NCBI RefSeq assembly: GCF_018143015.1
Contig: NC_054742.1
Location: forward strand, 54,259,195-54,323,194
Origin: Lytechinus variegatus
Lineage: Eukaryota > Echinodermata > Echinoidea > Temnopleuroida > Toxopneustidae
DNA: 64,000 nt
Reading direction: 5' to 3'
Within the stretch, counting starts at the first letter, position 1. Each line of letters starts with the position of its first letter. Of this stretch, positions 11,201 through 22,244 are shown piece by piece. The notes below the pieces were generated by a model, which saw nothing but the letters and a program-made list of their open reading frames with translations, was not told where the DNA came from and did no database searches. The position numbers and the translations under genes were made by a program.

Positions 11201-14200
11201 GAAGACAGTTCGCTGAGAGACTTTCCCAGCACATTGGAAGAAACTACACGTATTTCAAATGTGTCATGACAGTCTTGACAGCTTGCTTCACATCTATTCT
11301 GTTCTGTACGCCTATTCCTACAGGTTCGCCAGGAATCTCTGGATAACGAGAAATTACAATTATGACTTGCAAATTCAAGTGTATAAAGCTTCGTCTTGAT
11401 TAGAAGTACTCACATACTAATACACCACTGGACACTACTTCTATAATTACTTAATTTTTCTATAATTACTTAATTTTAGTGAATTATTTCACCGAGTAAG
11501 ACTTGCTCTGATATTTAGCTGGATCTAGTAAAAAAAAAACTGCATGAGTTTGTTTTTGTTACCTGAGAGGCTATTGACCAGATTTATGAAGATATGATTA
11601 AATTTATCGCAAAATTGATTTTCTGTCCATTTTGATTTTCCATACGTATTTATGATGACTGAAAACCCGATTTATTTTTCTTTAAACTTCAGGAAATACT
11701 TTTAGTCCCCCATCTGTCTCTTCGGGTTGTTCTTTAACCCTTACGTACAGCTTTATCAAACAGTAAGTTGAGTATATGCACATAGTAACTGCGCTATATA
11801 AAAAGAAATATTATTATTATTTTCATTATTACTATCATTATTATTATTGTAATTATCAATATTATTATCATTATTATACTTAAAAATCAGCCAAAATATC
11901 GAGGGCCTTTAATACGTTGGACGGTTTTTGAAAATCAAACATGAGCGACTTAAGGGGGGGGGGTGTTCCAAATTGTCTCCTTCTAAAGGGATATAAACTG
12001 ACAGAATAAAATGAAATCCTGTTGGACAGGTATTCATTTGAAATTTTGAAGCACAATACTGACATCACGCCACCATAAAATTTGGGCTAACGGATTCCTT
12101 TTTCTGTATTAGATATATAAAATTTCCAGTAGATACAGATATCGTTTCGCAATTTTGCTGCTACTTAAATGTCAGTATTGATCCAAGGTTTGATATCTCC
12201 TTTCGAAATGTCCTGCTGCAAATTGATAAGCTATCTCACGATTTTTTTTTTATAACTTCGACCACATGTCATCTTCCGGATATTATTATTGTTGAAATAC
12301 CTGCACATTGTGACTGTGTAATATGAACATATTATAACCCCGATGTTTAAATCAACCTACTTTGAACCATAGAGCTATTATAGCTCCATGTTTTAACTAT
12401 TATCATAAATCGCTTTTATTATATATCACTCTTGCCAGGAATATGCAATTAAGAGCTATTGTTGGTTTACTAAAGTAGTACACTTTTGATGTAATATGAA
12501 GAGTAAGCTAGTGAAGAAGGAGGGATGTGGGTAAACCATCAATCATTCCTAAAATGCAAGTTTATAAGTAAGTGATTCATCGATAAGTGAGTTTGTTGTA
12601 CAATGAAAATATACTTACTCGTTGTATGGTTTGAACTCGAGTGTGTCTGTGACAGCTAGATTTGTAGTAGTGTGGTGGCGATTGTCCCATGTGCACCAAA
12701 ATGTTGTTAACGTTGGGGCCTCGCATGTTATATTGTCCACAGGTTGGGGTGGCGCTATAAAGGTGAGGGGAAGAGCAAATAAGTTCATTTCTTGTTACTT
12801 GCGCTATCGAAAAATCTCTCTTCCAGTGATTCAAACATTTATCCTATAAGGTATATGACATCATGGAGGAGTTGTTGTGCATGTGTGTGTGGAGGAGGGT
12901 ACCTGTGTGTGTTATTTGGGTATATAAGTTTATATTCCTGACATTACACCATTTAAAATTCTCTATGAATTGATTCAAACAAATACAAATATTTAGATAA
13001 AATGTATCAGGATGAGAGATCAAAATAGATTGAAATCAACGGAGAAAAGATAGACTAAGGAATTGGGCTAACTCGACTATAAAATATCTATATTGCAAGA
13101 TCTGTGGATGAACATGCACGGAACCATACCACACGGTTACAAAAAAGCTCAAGTAAAGAGTGATCGAAAGAATTATTTTGTGTATAATAATTTATTCTCA
13201 AAACAGGTTGTAAACAAACTCCACTCTTTAAATGTCTATATAGATGTAAGGGTCAGAGAAAAGAAACCGGGTTTTTTTTTGGTCACGACTTTTGTAAGTA
13301 TTTCACAACATTATTAGTTTTACCCAGCTTTAATACATGAATGCAATATCTTTAAGTACATTGTTTTTAGAGTGCTGTGGTGATGACCCGGCCTAACTAA
13401 CTGGAAAGATCGCGAAAAGACATAGCTCATCAATAAGAAAATATATATTAGTCTAAAATAAATCGATATTCAATCAAATCAGTGTGAATGTTGATTTGGC
13501 AAAAACCCTCTTAAATGAGCCATAAGTTAATTTAACATAATGGCAATTAAACACCCGAAAGCTATAGGAGACAGAAATCCTGCCAAATGATATTTCATTT
13601 GAGGAACTGACTACATATTATTATTGCTACAAATTGTGACGTTTCTGTACAAAATTGATGACGTTTAAAGGCTTCTCGGCTTATGTTATAAATGTTTTTT
13701 TTTCTTTACTCTACCAGCACCCTGTCTGCAGTTTTGAATGTTCATGAATTTTAGAAGATATCTTGCGGGGCAGCGATAGGGGAATTGTGGAGATAATTTT
13801 CCAGATTTAATTGATTGAATATGAAAGCTTCTATCATTATCCATCGGGGATCATCTAAAAACCAAATAATTCCTGCACCAATATAACACCGCTATATGTG
13901 TTCATAATAAATAAATAAACATTTTTGACAACTAGTGTTTTATTATACTAAAAGTCAGGTCGGTGAAGGACATTTAATGTATCCCCCCCAAAAAAAATGA
14001 AAGGGCAAAGCTTTTCCTATGAAGTCCGCTTCTTACGATTCGAAAATCTACGCAATACTGACACATTATAGCGGAAGATAATTCATATAAGGTACATAAT
14101 TGGTCAAACTTAACATTCATATTGCATTTTTAAATTTAGTTCAGCTTTAAAATTTTAACAACTTCTATTGCTTTGCAAGATACCCGTAGAAACAATTTGA

Positions 14201-17200
14201 TATGACAATACACAATCTGGTCATAAACTTCATTATTCATGTTGATTTTATGTAAAAAAAATGTTATGTAATATTCATTATTGTACCGGTAGAGGAGGGT
14301 ATTGAGAATAAACTTACAAAATCCCAACCTTCCAAACATAAAAGTTGTTTTGCGGTAATTTATGGATGAAATTTTGATTGCTTTGTTATCATGAGATCAT
14401 AAAACACCTTTCAAGGACTTGATAAATAAAACATTTGGCAACCTAAAATGTTTGTTACTGTATCCAGCGGCCATGGAACAGTTTTGAAGGTGCGGTATGC
14501 CGAAGTGGGGGCTTACAATGCAACACCCCCCCCACACACAGTCAGATCGTAATTATTTATGTCTTTGTACACGTTTATCGGAAAAACGTGGGGGCTGGAT
14601 CTCTGGGCCTCCCAACCCTAACCCCCCCCCGTTTCAGCGGCCACTGGTATCGATGTATTAACCTATATTTTGAGAGCAGCTATGAAAATGAACACATCTT
14701 TATATCGATTTGCTATATAGGTTGTACAACATTGAAGAGTATTGTTTCTCTCTATATAGTTACTCAATTGATTTAGCCAGTTAAAGACCTGTTTTATCCA
14801 GCAACACAAATTTCAATTCATATGCTTTTGTCTGGATTGATTAATCAATACATCGAACATACAGAGATAACTTTGGTCAATCATAATTTCTTTACTATTT
14901 ATCTTTTCATTTATTTATTTGTTTATTTACTCAATTATTTGCTTCTTTAATATATTTGTTTTTCTCACGGAGTGATTTCTTTCTTCCTGTTAAATTTCTG
15001 CAATGTTTTAGCTAGTGATAAAACATTACATTCAATAAAGTGTCTGCATTCAACACTCAGCATGGAGCAATGCATTTTGTGGTTGGGTTCACAAACAATT
15101 GAGCTCAACTGTATTATGTATATGTTGGAGAAGCAAGCATTTGTGATGGACAGTGCAATATAAAAGTTAAAAATGAAATTTCATAATTTCACAAAATGAA
15201 GAAAAGGGTGTAAGCGCACAGAAACGAAAGCCAGATAAATAACAAAGAATGACATGATGATGGATTGGAAATATATAACAAATAAAGTATATGAATAAGA
15301 GCATGAATACATTTTGTAATTAGCTGCATATAAAAATTAGAAAATAACATTCTAACAAATTAGAAACCCTTTCCACAAAATTCAACGGCTATTTCGATGT
15401 AGCCCTTTTATAGAGGTTACAATCCTTAATCACAATACAGGGTTTTTTTTCAATCCCCAAAATAAATAATAAACAAACAATTTCTTCAAGTTTATATAGT
15501 ATTTATATGCAGCTACTTCAGTTTCGTTACAAAGTAGGTCTAACGGTAAACAGACTGTATAGAGTACTAGTATTTTAGAAAAAGATCTAATATTTTATCT
15601 TGTCTGATTGTCCGTTGAAAACACTCACTTTTTATTTCTTATTTCCATCCGTCTTTTTACTTAATTTTTCATTTTTTACCAAATAAATTGGGTCATTAAC
15701 TTACTTCCGATAAACACGTGGACGCCTGGCCTTCTCGACCGATCGTCATCATCTTTGAATTGGCAGTAGTATTTTCCCGCGTCTTCGATTGTGACATTAT
15801 GCAAATGAAGAAGTGACGTCGATGCATTGGGCGTGGTGTACTGAGATGCTGGGATAGGGGTGGAGCCTTTTCTCCATTGTATTGACTGAGATGATCTATT
15901 CTCATTCTTTCCGTTATGAAGGGTGCAGGAGAGAGTAAGAGAACTTCCGACCTGGATTTCAGGGTCTATAGGATCGAGTGAAGCTAGAGGGACAAAGATA
16001 AAGAAAAAATGGAGAGAAAGGAAATTGATGAGAACTAAAATAAGCATTAATCCGTTAAGTTGATCTGAAATTCAGGGGGGGGGGAAAGATAGACAAATAT
16101 GAGAGAGAGAGGGGGGAGAGAGAGAGGAATAGAGAGGGGATGGGAAAGAGGTTTGGAGGATAAAAAGGTGATGAGGTGGATGAAGGGTAATTCAAAAACC
16201 AATATTGGTTGTACGCTGCAATAAATGTCGATGTCAGACATTATGTGGACTATGGAGTAGTTTGATCAAATTTACCTGACTTTTCCAAGGCAAACTGAAC
16301 GTTTATTATTAAATCCTTCTATTCATTTTATCTCTATGTATTTTCTTGTAAATCGAATAGATTGAAATAATGATAATGAAAGGAACAATAATAAAAATTA
16401 GATAAGTCATAACTTTTCTTTTTTTAATCATGAATTTTGACTTTTGACTTTCAGCCCTTACTTTTAGAGAGAGAATAGCTTGTTTTTATTATTGAATTAG
16501 AAAAAAAACCGCTTAGATACTCTCTTTATAGCTTCAACTTCTATGTATCTAATACTAGTACTTCAGAAATTGGGTGAAGCATAATTCTCATTACCGGGTT
16601 CCTCGGAGAAGACCCAATGCCGTCGGGCAACCAAAGGAACCGACGCCTCGGCCCTCTGGTTGCTTATCGACATTTTGTACTTTCTTAGCAGTCGAGTGAA
16701 ATAAAAACCAATATCCTACTCATTAATGGTGTTAAGAGGGAGTCGAATTCCCAACACGGATTGGGATAGTGGTAGCAAAAAGTACGTTCACTACCTGTTC
16801 CTGAAATATCTAACTTATAACAATGCAAATACCGAGAAGAATTCATTTCGAAGGATTGTTCGCACGAATAATCATAACATTGACCTCTATCTTCATTTCC
16901 AGTATTAACAACATGATATTCCTTGACAGAATGCATCATAAAATACCAATATCATGAATACCACGTGTGTACAAGCTGTCACAGACGACGTTGTGGTTTA
17001 GTTGGGTGTTTAATGCTAAGAAAACTGGTCGTAATCTCGTAATGTTGACGGACAATTAAATTTTCCGTATGGAAACATCAATTTTATTACATGCAATTGT
17101 CATTTCTAATTAAAGCCATAATGATGGACTGCACTTTTAAGGTAAATGGCACAGCGGTTGTTTTAGCCATTTTTCTATATTCGAAAACGTACATACTTTA

Positions 17201-18198
17201 TATTATAAGTCATGATTGTGACAATTCTACCGGGCGTTGTGGCGTGCGCCTGTAATCCAAGCTATGTGGGGAAGTTACAAATTGATGCAAAGGTTCGAGG
17301 TTCGAGCCCTGGTCACGTCTTTCGGATGATGACGTTAAAAGTCGGTCCCAGACGTAAATAATCATATCTGATTGATACACGTCTGACAAAACTCAATACA
17401 CACATTCTACTATTCGGTATAATCCATACATAATGTTTTTAAATGATTATAGAATACTAGTACTATAGCCAAACCAAAAATAGCATGATTATAGCATGAG
17501 AACGTCCATACTTTATTATTCATGTTACGATTTTACTATCAGGTATAATTCATGCAGAATGTTTTTAAATGATATAGAATAAACTATTCAATCAAACCAA
17601 ATATAGCATGATTATCAATTACTTAAGAAGGTGGTCAGATATCTCGAATGGAAAATTTAGGGGTTTTTTTACAGCTGTATAGGGGAGTTCAGAAAATCTA
17701 TATCATTTCGCCGTTGGACAATTTCTTCGGCTATTGTCAGTGTATTTACTCTTCTGTTTTGGGAATATTGTATAATTATATCATAAGCGAACCGATCTTT
17801 ATTAATAATAAAATACAGGTACTTGAAAAGCTGCTAAACTAAAGATATGACCAGGAAAGATAAGGTAGAGCCGGTTATGGTAGGCTGATATTGTTTTTTT
17901 TTCAATCATAGATGATGAAAAAAAAAAAATGATGACTCACCCAAACCCCAACAAACACCATTAATAGGCCCCATGACAATGGCCCCGGATCGGATATCAT
18001 CATACATAACAGTAAGAAATGATATAGGATAGACTTATATAAAAAACAAATCCCAAACCAAGAAATGCCACCATCAAAAATAGGGGGTGAAAAGGAAACG
18101 AAGAAGCAAAGGAACTTACCAGATATACTTTCTCCACATTGTATTCGAAAAATGCATATCACTGCCAGGAGTATATGGCCGATTCGACAAGATGACAT
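3731..18198 (-). CDS. Class I cytokine receptor, gp130/IL-6-receptor-like (10 exons, 1038 aa)
   Basis: A single-pass surface receptor of the hematopoietin (gp130/LIFR/IL-6R, Domeless) family, expected to bind a helical cytokine and signal through JAK/STAT. I joined ten exons with GT-AG sites whose phases all agree; the total is 3117 nt. Order by residue: signal peptide 1-24; Ig domain about 28-118 (Cys in LSCTL, Trp in IQW, DAGKYYC); cytokine-binding D1 about 120-217 with C130-x9-C140-x-W142; D2 about 218-322, opening with RPNP and ending in TWSKH at the WSXWS position; one FN3 domain about 323-458; transmembrane helix about 469-492; Box1-like NPRLPQPYIPP at 500-510; acidic/Ser-rich tail to 1038. 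Vertebrate gp130 and Domeless have three FN3 domains here, this protein one. The start is the first ATG after an in-frame stop and gives a good signal peptide. An untranslated 5' exon may exist. The family call is strong; orthology to a named vertebrate receptor is not claimed. Confidence 0.9.
5816..5988 (-). CDS. Receptor exon 9: transmembrane helix and Box1-like segment
   Basis: Residues 459-516. Outside the membrane lies SSRRKGRTGG, then the hydrophobic run from M469 to I492 (MIVSAITLCQVMFIIGLGLC), then a basic stop-transfer segment and the proline-rich NPRLPQPYIPP, the expected JAK-binding Box1 position. The acceptor is TCATACAG|GT (phase 1) and the donor AAG|GTGAGT (phase 0). Confidence 0.9.
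6704..6886 (-). CDS. Receptor exon 8: membrane-proximal FN3, second half
   Basis: Residues 398-458. It contains PLEYTLINSEAGQSYLVWVSAVNMRGEGP, written here as its ends only: PLEYTL and SYLVWVSAVNMRGEG, the E-G strands of an FN3 fold. Phase 1 at both ends; the acceptor is ACGGCAG|AT and the donor A|GTAAGT. Confidence 0.88.
7145..7233. repeat. Perfect 34-bp inverted repeat in a receptor intron
   Basis: Arms 7145-7178 and 7200-7233 are exact reverse complements, separated by 21 bases, in the intron between exons 7 and 8. Transcribed, it would form a strong hairpin. Confidence 0.9.
7276..7500 (-). CDS. Receptor exon 7: membrane-proximal FN3, first half
   Basis: Residues 323-397. It opens with APSAAPRNLTLNES and contains WISVTWFPVDP and FGYMIYSCEL, the A-C strands of a fibronectin type III domain. 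There are several N-x-S/T sites (NLT, NES, NGS). The acceptor is TTCGCAG|CT and the donor G|GTAAAT, both phase 1. Confidence 0.88.
7501..9506. other. Receptor intron 6, no feature seen
   Basis: AT-rich intronic DNA between exons 6 and 7. I see no exon, RNA gene or clear repeat in it. Confidence 0.6.
9507..9654 (-). CDS. Receptor exon 6: cytokine-binding D2, second half
   Basis: Residues 274-322. It contains YSTYEVMVSSSTY (F strand) and then MRTWSKHVTART in the slot of the WSXWS box, so only the first Trp-Ser is kept (W311-S312). The acceptor is TTTCCAG|GAG (phase 0) and the donor G|GTATGG (phase 1). Confidence 0.88.
10345..10511 (-). CDS. Receptor exon 5: cytokine-binding D2, first half
   Basis: Residues 218-273. 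It starts with RPNPVTDLSV, the Pro-rich D1-D2 linker typical of gp130-like receptors, followed by the B and C strands with LTASWKDP and LTYSIRFRD. The acceptor is TTTACAG|TT (phase 1) and the donor GAG|GTAAGT (phase 0). Confidence 0.9.
11181..11338 (-). CDS. Receptor exon 4: cytokine-binding D1, second half
   Basis: Residues 165-217. It carries four cysteines (C171, C181, C185, C188), where the second conserved D1 disulfide is expected, and then TFEIRVVSSNVLGKS, the F-strand and N-x-L-G-K turn that closely resemble gp130 D2 (its first cytokine-binding domain). The acceptor is ATCCAG|A (phase 2) and the donor A|GTAAGT (phase 1). Two extra cysteines over the usual four are unusual. Confidence 0.88.
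12619..12754 (-). CDS. Receptor exon 3: cytokine-binding D1, first half
   Basis: Residues 120-165. It reads NITCEAPTLTTFWCTWDN, the C-x9-C-x-W signature that defines D1 of class I cytokine receptors. The acceptor is TTTATAG|CG (phase 1) and the donor GA|GTAAGT (phase 2). The longer open frame on this strand is a different frame and is not coding. Confidence 0.9.
12755..15704. other. Receptor intron 2, no gene seen
   Basis: A 2950-bp intron. It holds AT-rich sequence with short C-runs near 14525 and 14625 but no convincing exon or element. Confidence 0.6.
15705..15983 (-). CDS. Receptor exon 2: Ig-like domain
   Basis: One whole Ig domain on one exon, phase 1 at both ends as is usual for Ig exons. 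The B-strand Cys is in SLTLSCTL, the core Trp in SIQWRKG, and the F-strand motif is EDAGKYYCQF. The acceptor is CCCTCTAG|CT and the donor A|GTAAGT. The acidic run DDDD followed by RSRRPG sits where the F-G loop should be. Confidence 0.9.
16596..16675. other. GC-rich island with possible hairpin
   Basis: In an AT-rich intron this stretch is clearly GC-richer. GGGCAACCAAAGG can pair with CCCTCTGGTTGCT 20-odd bases downstream. I do not recognise it as a known RNA family. Confidence 0.3.
17230..17406 (+). mobile_element. SINE with 7SL-like 5' end, copy A
   Basis: It begins CCGGGCGTTGTGGCGTGCGC and CTGTAATCCAAGCT, which matches the 5' Alu domain of 7SL RNA, and has a Pol III B-box-like GGTTCGAGCCC further on. 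The tail continues past TCGGTCCCAGACG to ACTCAATACACAC. A second copy, inverted, lies at 35645-35815 and differs at only a few positions. Confidence 0.7.
18120..18198 (-). CDS. Receptor coding exon 1: signal peptide
   Basis: Residues 1-26. The segment MSSCRIGHILLAVICIF has a basic n-region and a hydrophobic core, as expected for secretion. The donor is G|GTAAGT at 18120/18119, phase 1. A TAA lies in frame 13 codons upstream of the ATG, with no ATG between. Confidence 0.8.
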
Positions 18199-18231
18199 CT
18201 TTCCTGCTTCTAACGAGTTGCGACACTCCAA

Positions 18232-19683
18232 AGATTATTCTGAAGAAAAGAGATAATACCCATAGATATAAATAATACTTCTTCCAATTATCAAAAGGCG
18301 CCAAATTGTATGTCGCTTCTCGCTCATCATGTTTTTTATACATTCGGCAGTAGCCAATGAGAAACGATGTTTTCTTTGGAGCTGAGAGATCAATGACACG
18401 AGTGGTACCCCATGTTATCTTGGCATTCACGGAATATACCAAACTAAACTGAAACAGAAAGAGGGGTGTGTTTCCGACAGCCCCCCCCCCGCGTCAGTTT
18501 CACTACGTCTCACCCTTTTCATTGTTTTGCTTATTATCTTACCTCATTTTTAGCTGAAAGATTAATCACGACTGATTCCTGATTTATGTGACTTTTAACT
18601 AGCAAAATAAAACCAAATTATAACCTATTATAGAAATGGCGATTTGAGTGTTGCCGCCTTTTCTATTTTCGCCGCCGTTTAGTTTCAGTTTTTTCCCCTT
18701 ACCTCTAATTTTCTCTTTTCTTTAGATTGTAATAATCAATGTAAAGATATTCATAACCCCAATGAACATGTTTTCGTCGCAAAGTTTTCAGATACTGCTG
18801 TTTAAAAACTTTATTTTTTTATATACTTTGTCTCCCGTTCCATTTTTCGTTCGCTCCATCTCTCGCTTAAATTTATCGCTCTATTTCATATTGATATTCT
18901 CTCATAATTCTCCTTCCCTGTTCCCCAGCAAGAACTCGTGTTATAAGGTTGCGCCAGGCACATGCCCGCATATTCGTATACGGCTGACTTCTTCTGTAAA
19001 TAAATACCTTCATTTTATCTCTTTTTAACGGGATCCATTTACGAAATACCCTTTACATTTCATTAGATAGACATTACAATCGGTTCAGAAAATATTTAGC
19101 CCTTTGCTGAACGGCAGTAATCTTTTATCGTTAGAATCACATTTCACCTGTCTCTAACACTTGAGAATATAAACCGTGCACATAATATACGGAATCTAGG
19201 CATAGATTTTGATAGACAACTCTACTTATCTGACCTGAATTGGTTGATAAACTCTATCTGCTTTACTTCTTTATCATCAATTTGAGCCTATCATTTTGTA
19301 TTCCCTTGATCACATCACATTACACTATTAAGACAATGTTCTAACACTTATTACAAAAACTGACTTGAAAGCTCGTTAAATGTATGCACGATTTATCGTG
19401 AGTGCAATTTTGCAAATTTCATCAACATAAAGACAACTTCAACATTGGCTCTCAAGGACATTACAACTTCACTTAAAATTGATATCAATCTAGTCTTATT
19501 ATTCATACAATAAACGGTAAATTTTATTTCAAAATCTAATCAAAATAACAAGTTAACGAGCCTAGATTGCACATTTTACATATAGCAACCAAGCTGAGTT
19601 GATTTTTATATCACCCGCTATTTTCTTAATAGGTGAGAAACAAAGCCAATTTAAAATTTTACTTTAAGAATATAAAACATATA
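18232..19683. other. Upstream of the receptor start, no gene seen
   Basis: This should contain the receptor promoter and any 5' UTR exon, but I can point to no TATA box, initiator or CpG island. There is a C-run at 18481-18490. Confidence 0.4.
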
Positions 19684-19897
19684 GGCCCGTATTCTGAAGT
19701 CGGGTTTAACTTAGACCATGGCCTAACTCTGCATGTGCTAAAATTATGGGAAGCCAAACGTTTCAAAATTTTGTTTAAAGTGAATGCTTCCCATGTTTAT
19801 TATATGCTTTTTACTAATACTTAATGGTGAAAACAACTGTCATACTTATCCTTCCTAGGCATTAGAGGCGTCGATCCTGGGGGGGGGGGGGGGCTGT

Positions 19898-20070
19898 TGC
19901 ACCCACAAATGTAATAACGCCCACAAATGTAATAACGCCCACAAATGTAATAACACTTTACCCACAAATGTAATAACGCCCACAAATGTAATAACACTTT
20001 ACCCACAAATGTAATAATTTTTGATCGCCCACAAATGTAATAATGACTTTACCCACAAATGTAATAAATT
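19898..20070. repeat. Left arm tandem array of CCCACAAATGTAATAA
   Basis: Eight units, linked by CG, CACTTTA, TTTTGATCG or TGACTTTA, so the period alternates between about 18 and 24 bases. Confidence 0.9.
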
Positions 20071-21856
20071 TGAAGGGATTTTTGGCGAATCCGTTCTAAA
20101 CTAAAATCCTATAGTATTGCGTTCATATAGCACAAAAGTGCAAAGTCTTTTTTTTTCAGACCGGGTTAATAAAACATCAAAGTACAAGTCCAAAGTCTTT
20201 TTTCCAGACCCGGTTGTTTCAAAAATTATAATATAAATCCAAAGTCTTTTTTCCAGACCCGGTTGTTTAAAAAAATATAATAAAAGTCCAAAGTCTTTTT
20301 TTCCAGACCCGGTTGTTTAAAAAATTGTGATATAAGTCCAAAGTCTTTTTTCCAGACCCGGTTGTTTCAAAAATTATAATATAAATCCAAAGTCTTTTTC
20401 CCAAACCCGGTTGTTTCAAGATCTATGATATAAGTCCAAACTAAGATACAATAATGATATTCTTGTGGAAAAAAATGGGAATCGAGCTTAGTCTTTTCTC
20501 CAGACCCAGTTAATTAAAACTGGTGGAATTAATGTCTTTGTTGTTGTTTCAACTTATACGGTGTATATTGTGAATATATGCACTAAGAGTAAATTGAGAA
20601 TCAAGCGTAGTCTTTTCTCCAGACCCGGTTACCTGTTATTTAAACATTATGAATAACAGTTTAAAAACAGTGTAAAGACCCCATAATCTTATTAATGCTG
20701 GATATAGCGTAGTCTTTCTGCCCGACCATTTTTTTCTTAAAAAAAAACGCTAATAGTAAGAATTAAAAAAGACCAAACAAACCTTCAACCTAAGAACCTG
20801 TTTTAAAAGAGGTTTAGAGTGTTGTCTTTATTCCAGACCTAAAACAGTTACGAAAAAAAATCTAACATAAGACCTTATATTCTTATTCTCGTGGAATAAC
20901 ACGAGTTTTAAAACGTACTCTTTCCTCCAGACCCGGCTATTAAAAAAAGTAACTGAAAAACTTCAAATCTAAGACCAAATTTCCAAAGTTTCACCCAGTA
21001 AAAATATGTCTTTTTTTAGATAATACTACTACCCCTACTAACGCGTGGGTAAAGCAGACATCCTTTCTCCAGACTTGGTTACTATTTGAAAAATAAAATA
21101 ATTTTTACAAATATTCTAAAACGAATACCCAATAATCTAATTACTGTGGAACAACATGAAGACCGATTGTCGAAGATCGACTTTCCTCCAGACACAATTA
21201 TTTCAGGAATAAAAAATCAATAAAACTCAACCCCCAACAACGAATCTAAGAACCAACAATCCTCCAAATTAAGACCATGCATGTAGAAAAGCACATGTTT
21301 AGAGCGTTGTCTTTATTCCAGACCCGGTGATTTAAAAATGATTTAAACAATCCTAAAAATAAAAAACTCATATTCTTATTCTTGTGGAATAACACGAGTA
21401 TTATGCTTAGTCTTTCGTCTGGACCCGGTTATTTAGAAGATAAAGAAATATTGAAAAAAATGACAGCTGAGACCAATCTTCAAAATTAAACCCACTTAAA
21501 ATGCTTGGGCTTAGAGTGTTGTCTTTACCCCTCACCGACGTATATTATAACTTTTGAAACGACCGGGTCTGAAAAAAAAGACTTTGGACTTGCATTATAA
21601 TTTTTGAATTAACCGGGTCTGGAAAAAAAAGACTTTGGACGAATGTTATAATTTTGAAACAACCGGGTCTGGTAAAAGTACTTTGGACGTATATTATAAT
21701 TTTGAAAAACCGGGTCTGGAAAAAGACTTGGTCTTGTACTGTAATATTTCATTAACCGGGTCTGGAAAAAAAGACTTTGAACTTTTGTGCTCTTTGAACG
21801 CATTACTATAGGATATTAGTTTAGAACAAATTCGCCAAAAATCACTTCAAATTTAT

Positions 21857-22111
21857 TACATTTGTGGGTAAAGTCATTACATTTGTGGGTAAAGTGCATT
21901 ATTACATTTGTGGGTAAAGTGTTATTACATTTGTGGGCGTTATTACATTTGTGGGTAAAGTGTTATTACATTTGTGGGCGATCAAAAATTATTACATTTG
22001 TGGGTAAAGTGTTATTACATTTGTGGGCGTTATTACATTTGGGTAAAGTGTTATTACATTTGTGGGCGTTATTACATTTGTGGGCGATTATTACATTTGT
22101 GGGTGTAACAG
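21857..22111. repeat. Right arm tandem array, inverted
   Basis: About twelve units of TTATTACATTTGTGGG with the same linkers in reverse complement. One unit lacks GT (ACATTTGGG). The open frames here are products of the repeat and not genes. Confidence 0.9.
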
Positions 22112-22244
22112 GGGCAGGGGGCGATCGCCCCACCAATGAAAATATTGGGGGCAAACATATCGTTTTGCCCCCCCCCCCCAATAATTCCGCATGTGCACAA
22201 AATAAATAAGATTGTAATGTTAAACAGAAACCAGCAAGCGAGAC

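Larger units (their letters stand above)
15984..18119. other. Receptor intron 1, with GC-rich island and SINE
   Basis: The intron between the signal peptide and Ig exons. It contains a G-run and GA-rich stretch near 16074-16150, a GC-rich structured island at 16596-16675 and a 7SL-like SINE at 17230-17406, the last two reported separately. Confidence 0.6.
19878..22128. mobile_element. Foldback transposon, sea urchin TU-like
   Basis: A 2.25-kb element with long inverted arms. The outer left arm (about 19898-20070) has eight tandem copies of CCCACAAATGTAATAA with short variable linkers. The right arm (about 21857-22111) has about twelve copies inverted. Inside these, inverted arms at about 20070-20450 and 21540-21856 carry roughly 50-bp repeats with AAAGTCTTTTTTCCAGACCC. 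About ten more degenerate copies of CCAGACCCGG fill the centre. I see no transposase frame. Tandem-repeat arms are the published hallmark of sea urchin TU and Drosophila FB elements; family membership is inferred. Confidence 0.8.

Noticed and set aside
12577-12834. 85-codon minus frame over receptor exon 3
   Set aside because: Wrong frame; only the frame giving C-x9-C-x-W has matching phases on both sides.
17902-18442. Two overlapping minus-strand frames around the receptor start
   Set aside because: Only the short segment from the ATG at 18198 to the donor at 18120 fits the receptor chain; the rest is intron or 5' flank.
19898-22111. Regular short repeats with spacers, CRISPR-like at first sight
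   Set aside because: The arrays are tandem with tiny linkers, are inverted copies of each other, and sit in an animal genome; they are transposon arms.
21862-22209. Open frame of about 115 codons across the right arm
   Set aside because: It is just the translated CATTTGTGGGTAAAG repeat; no gene.
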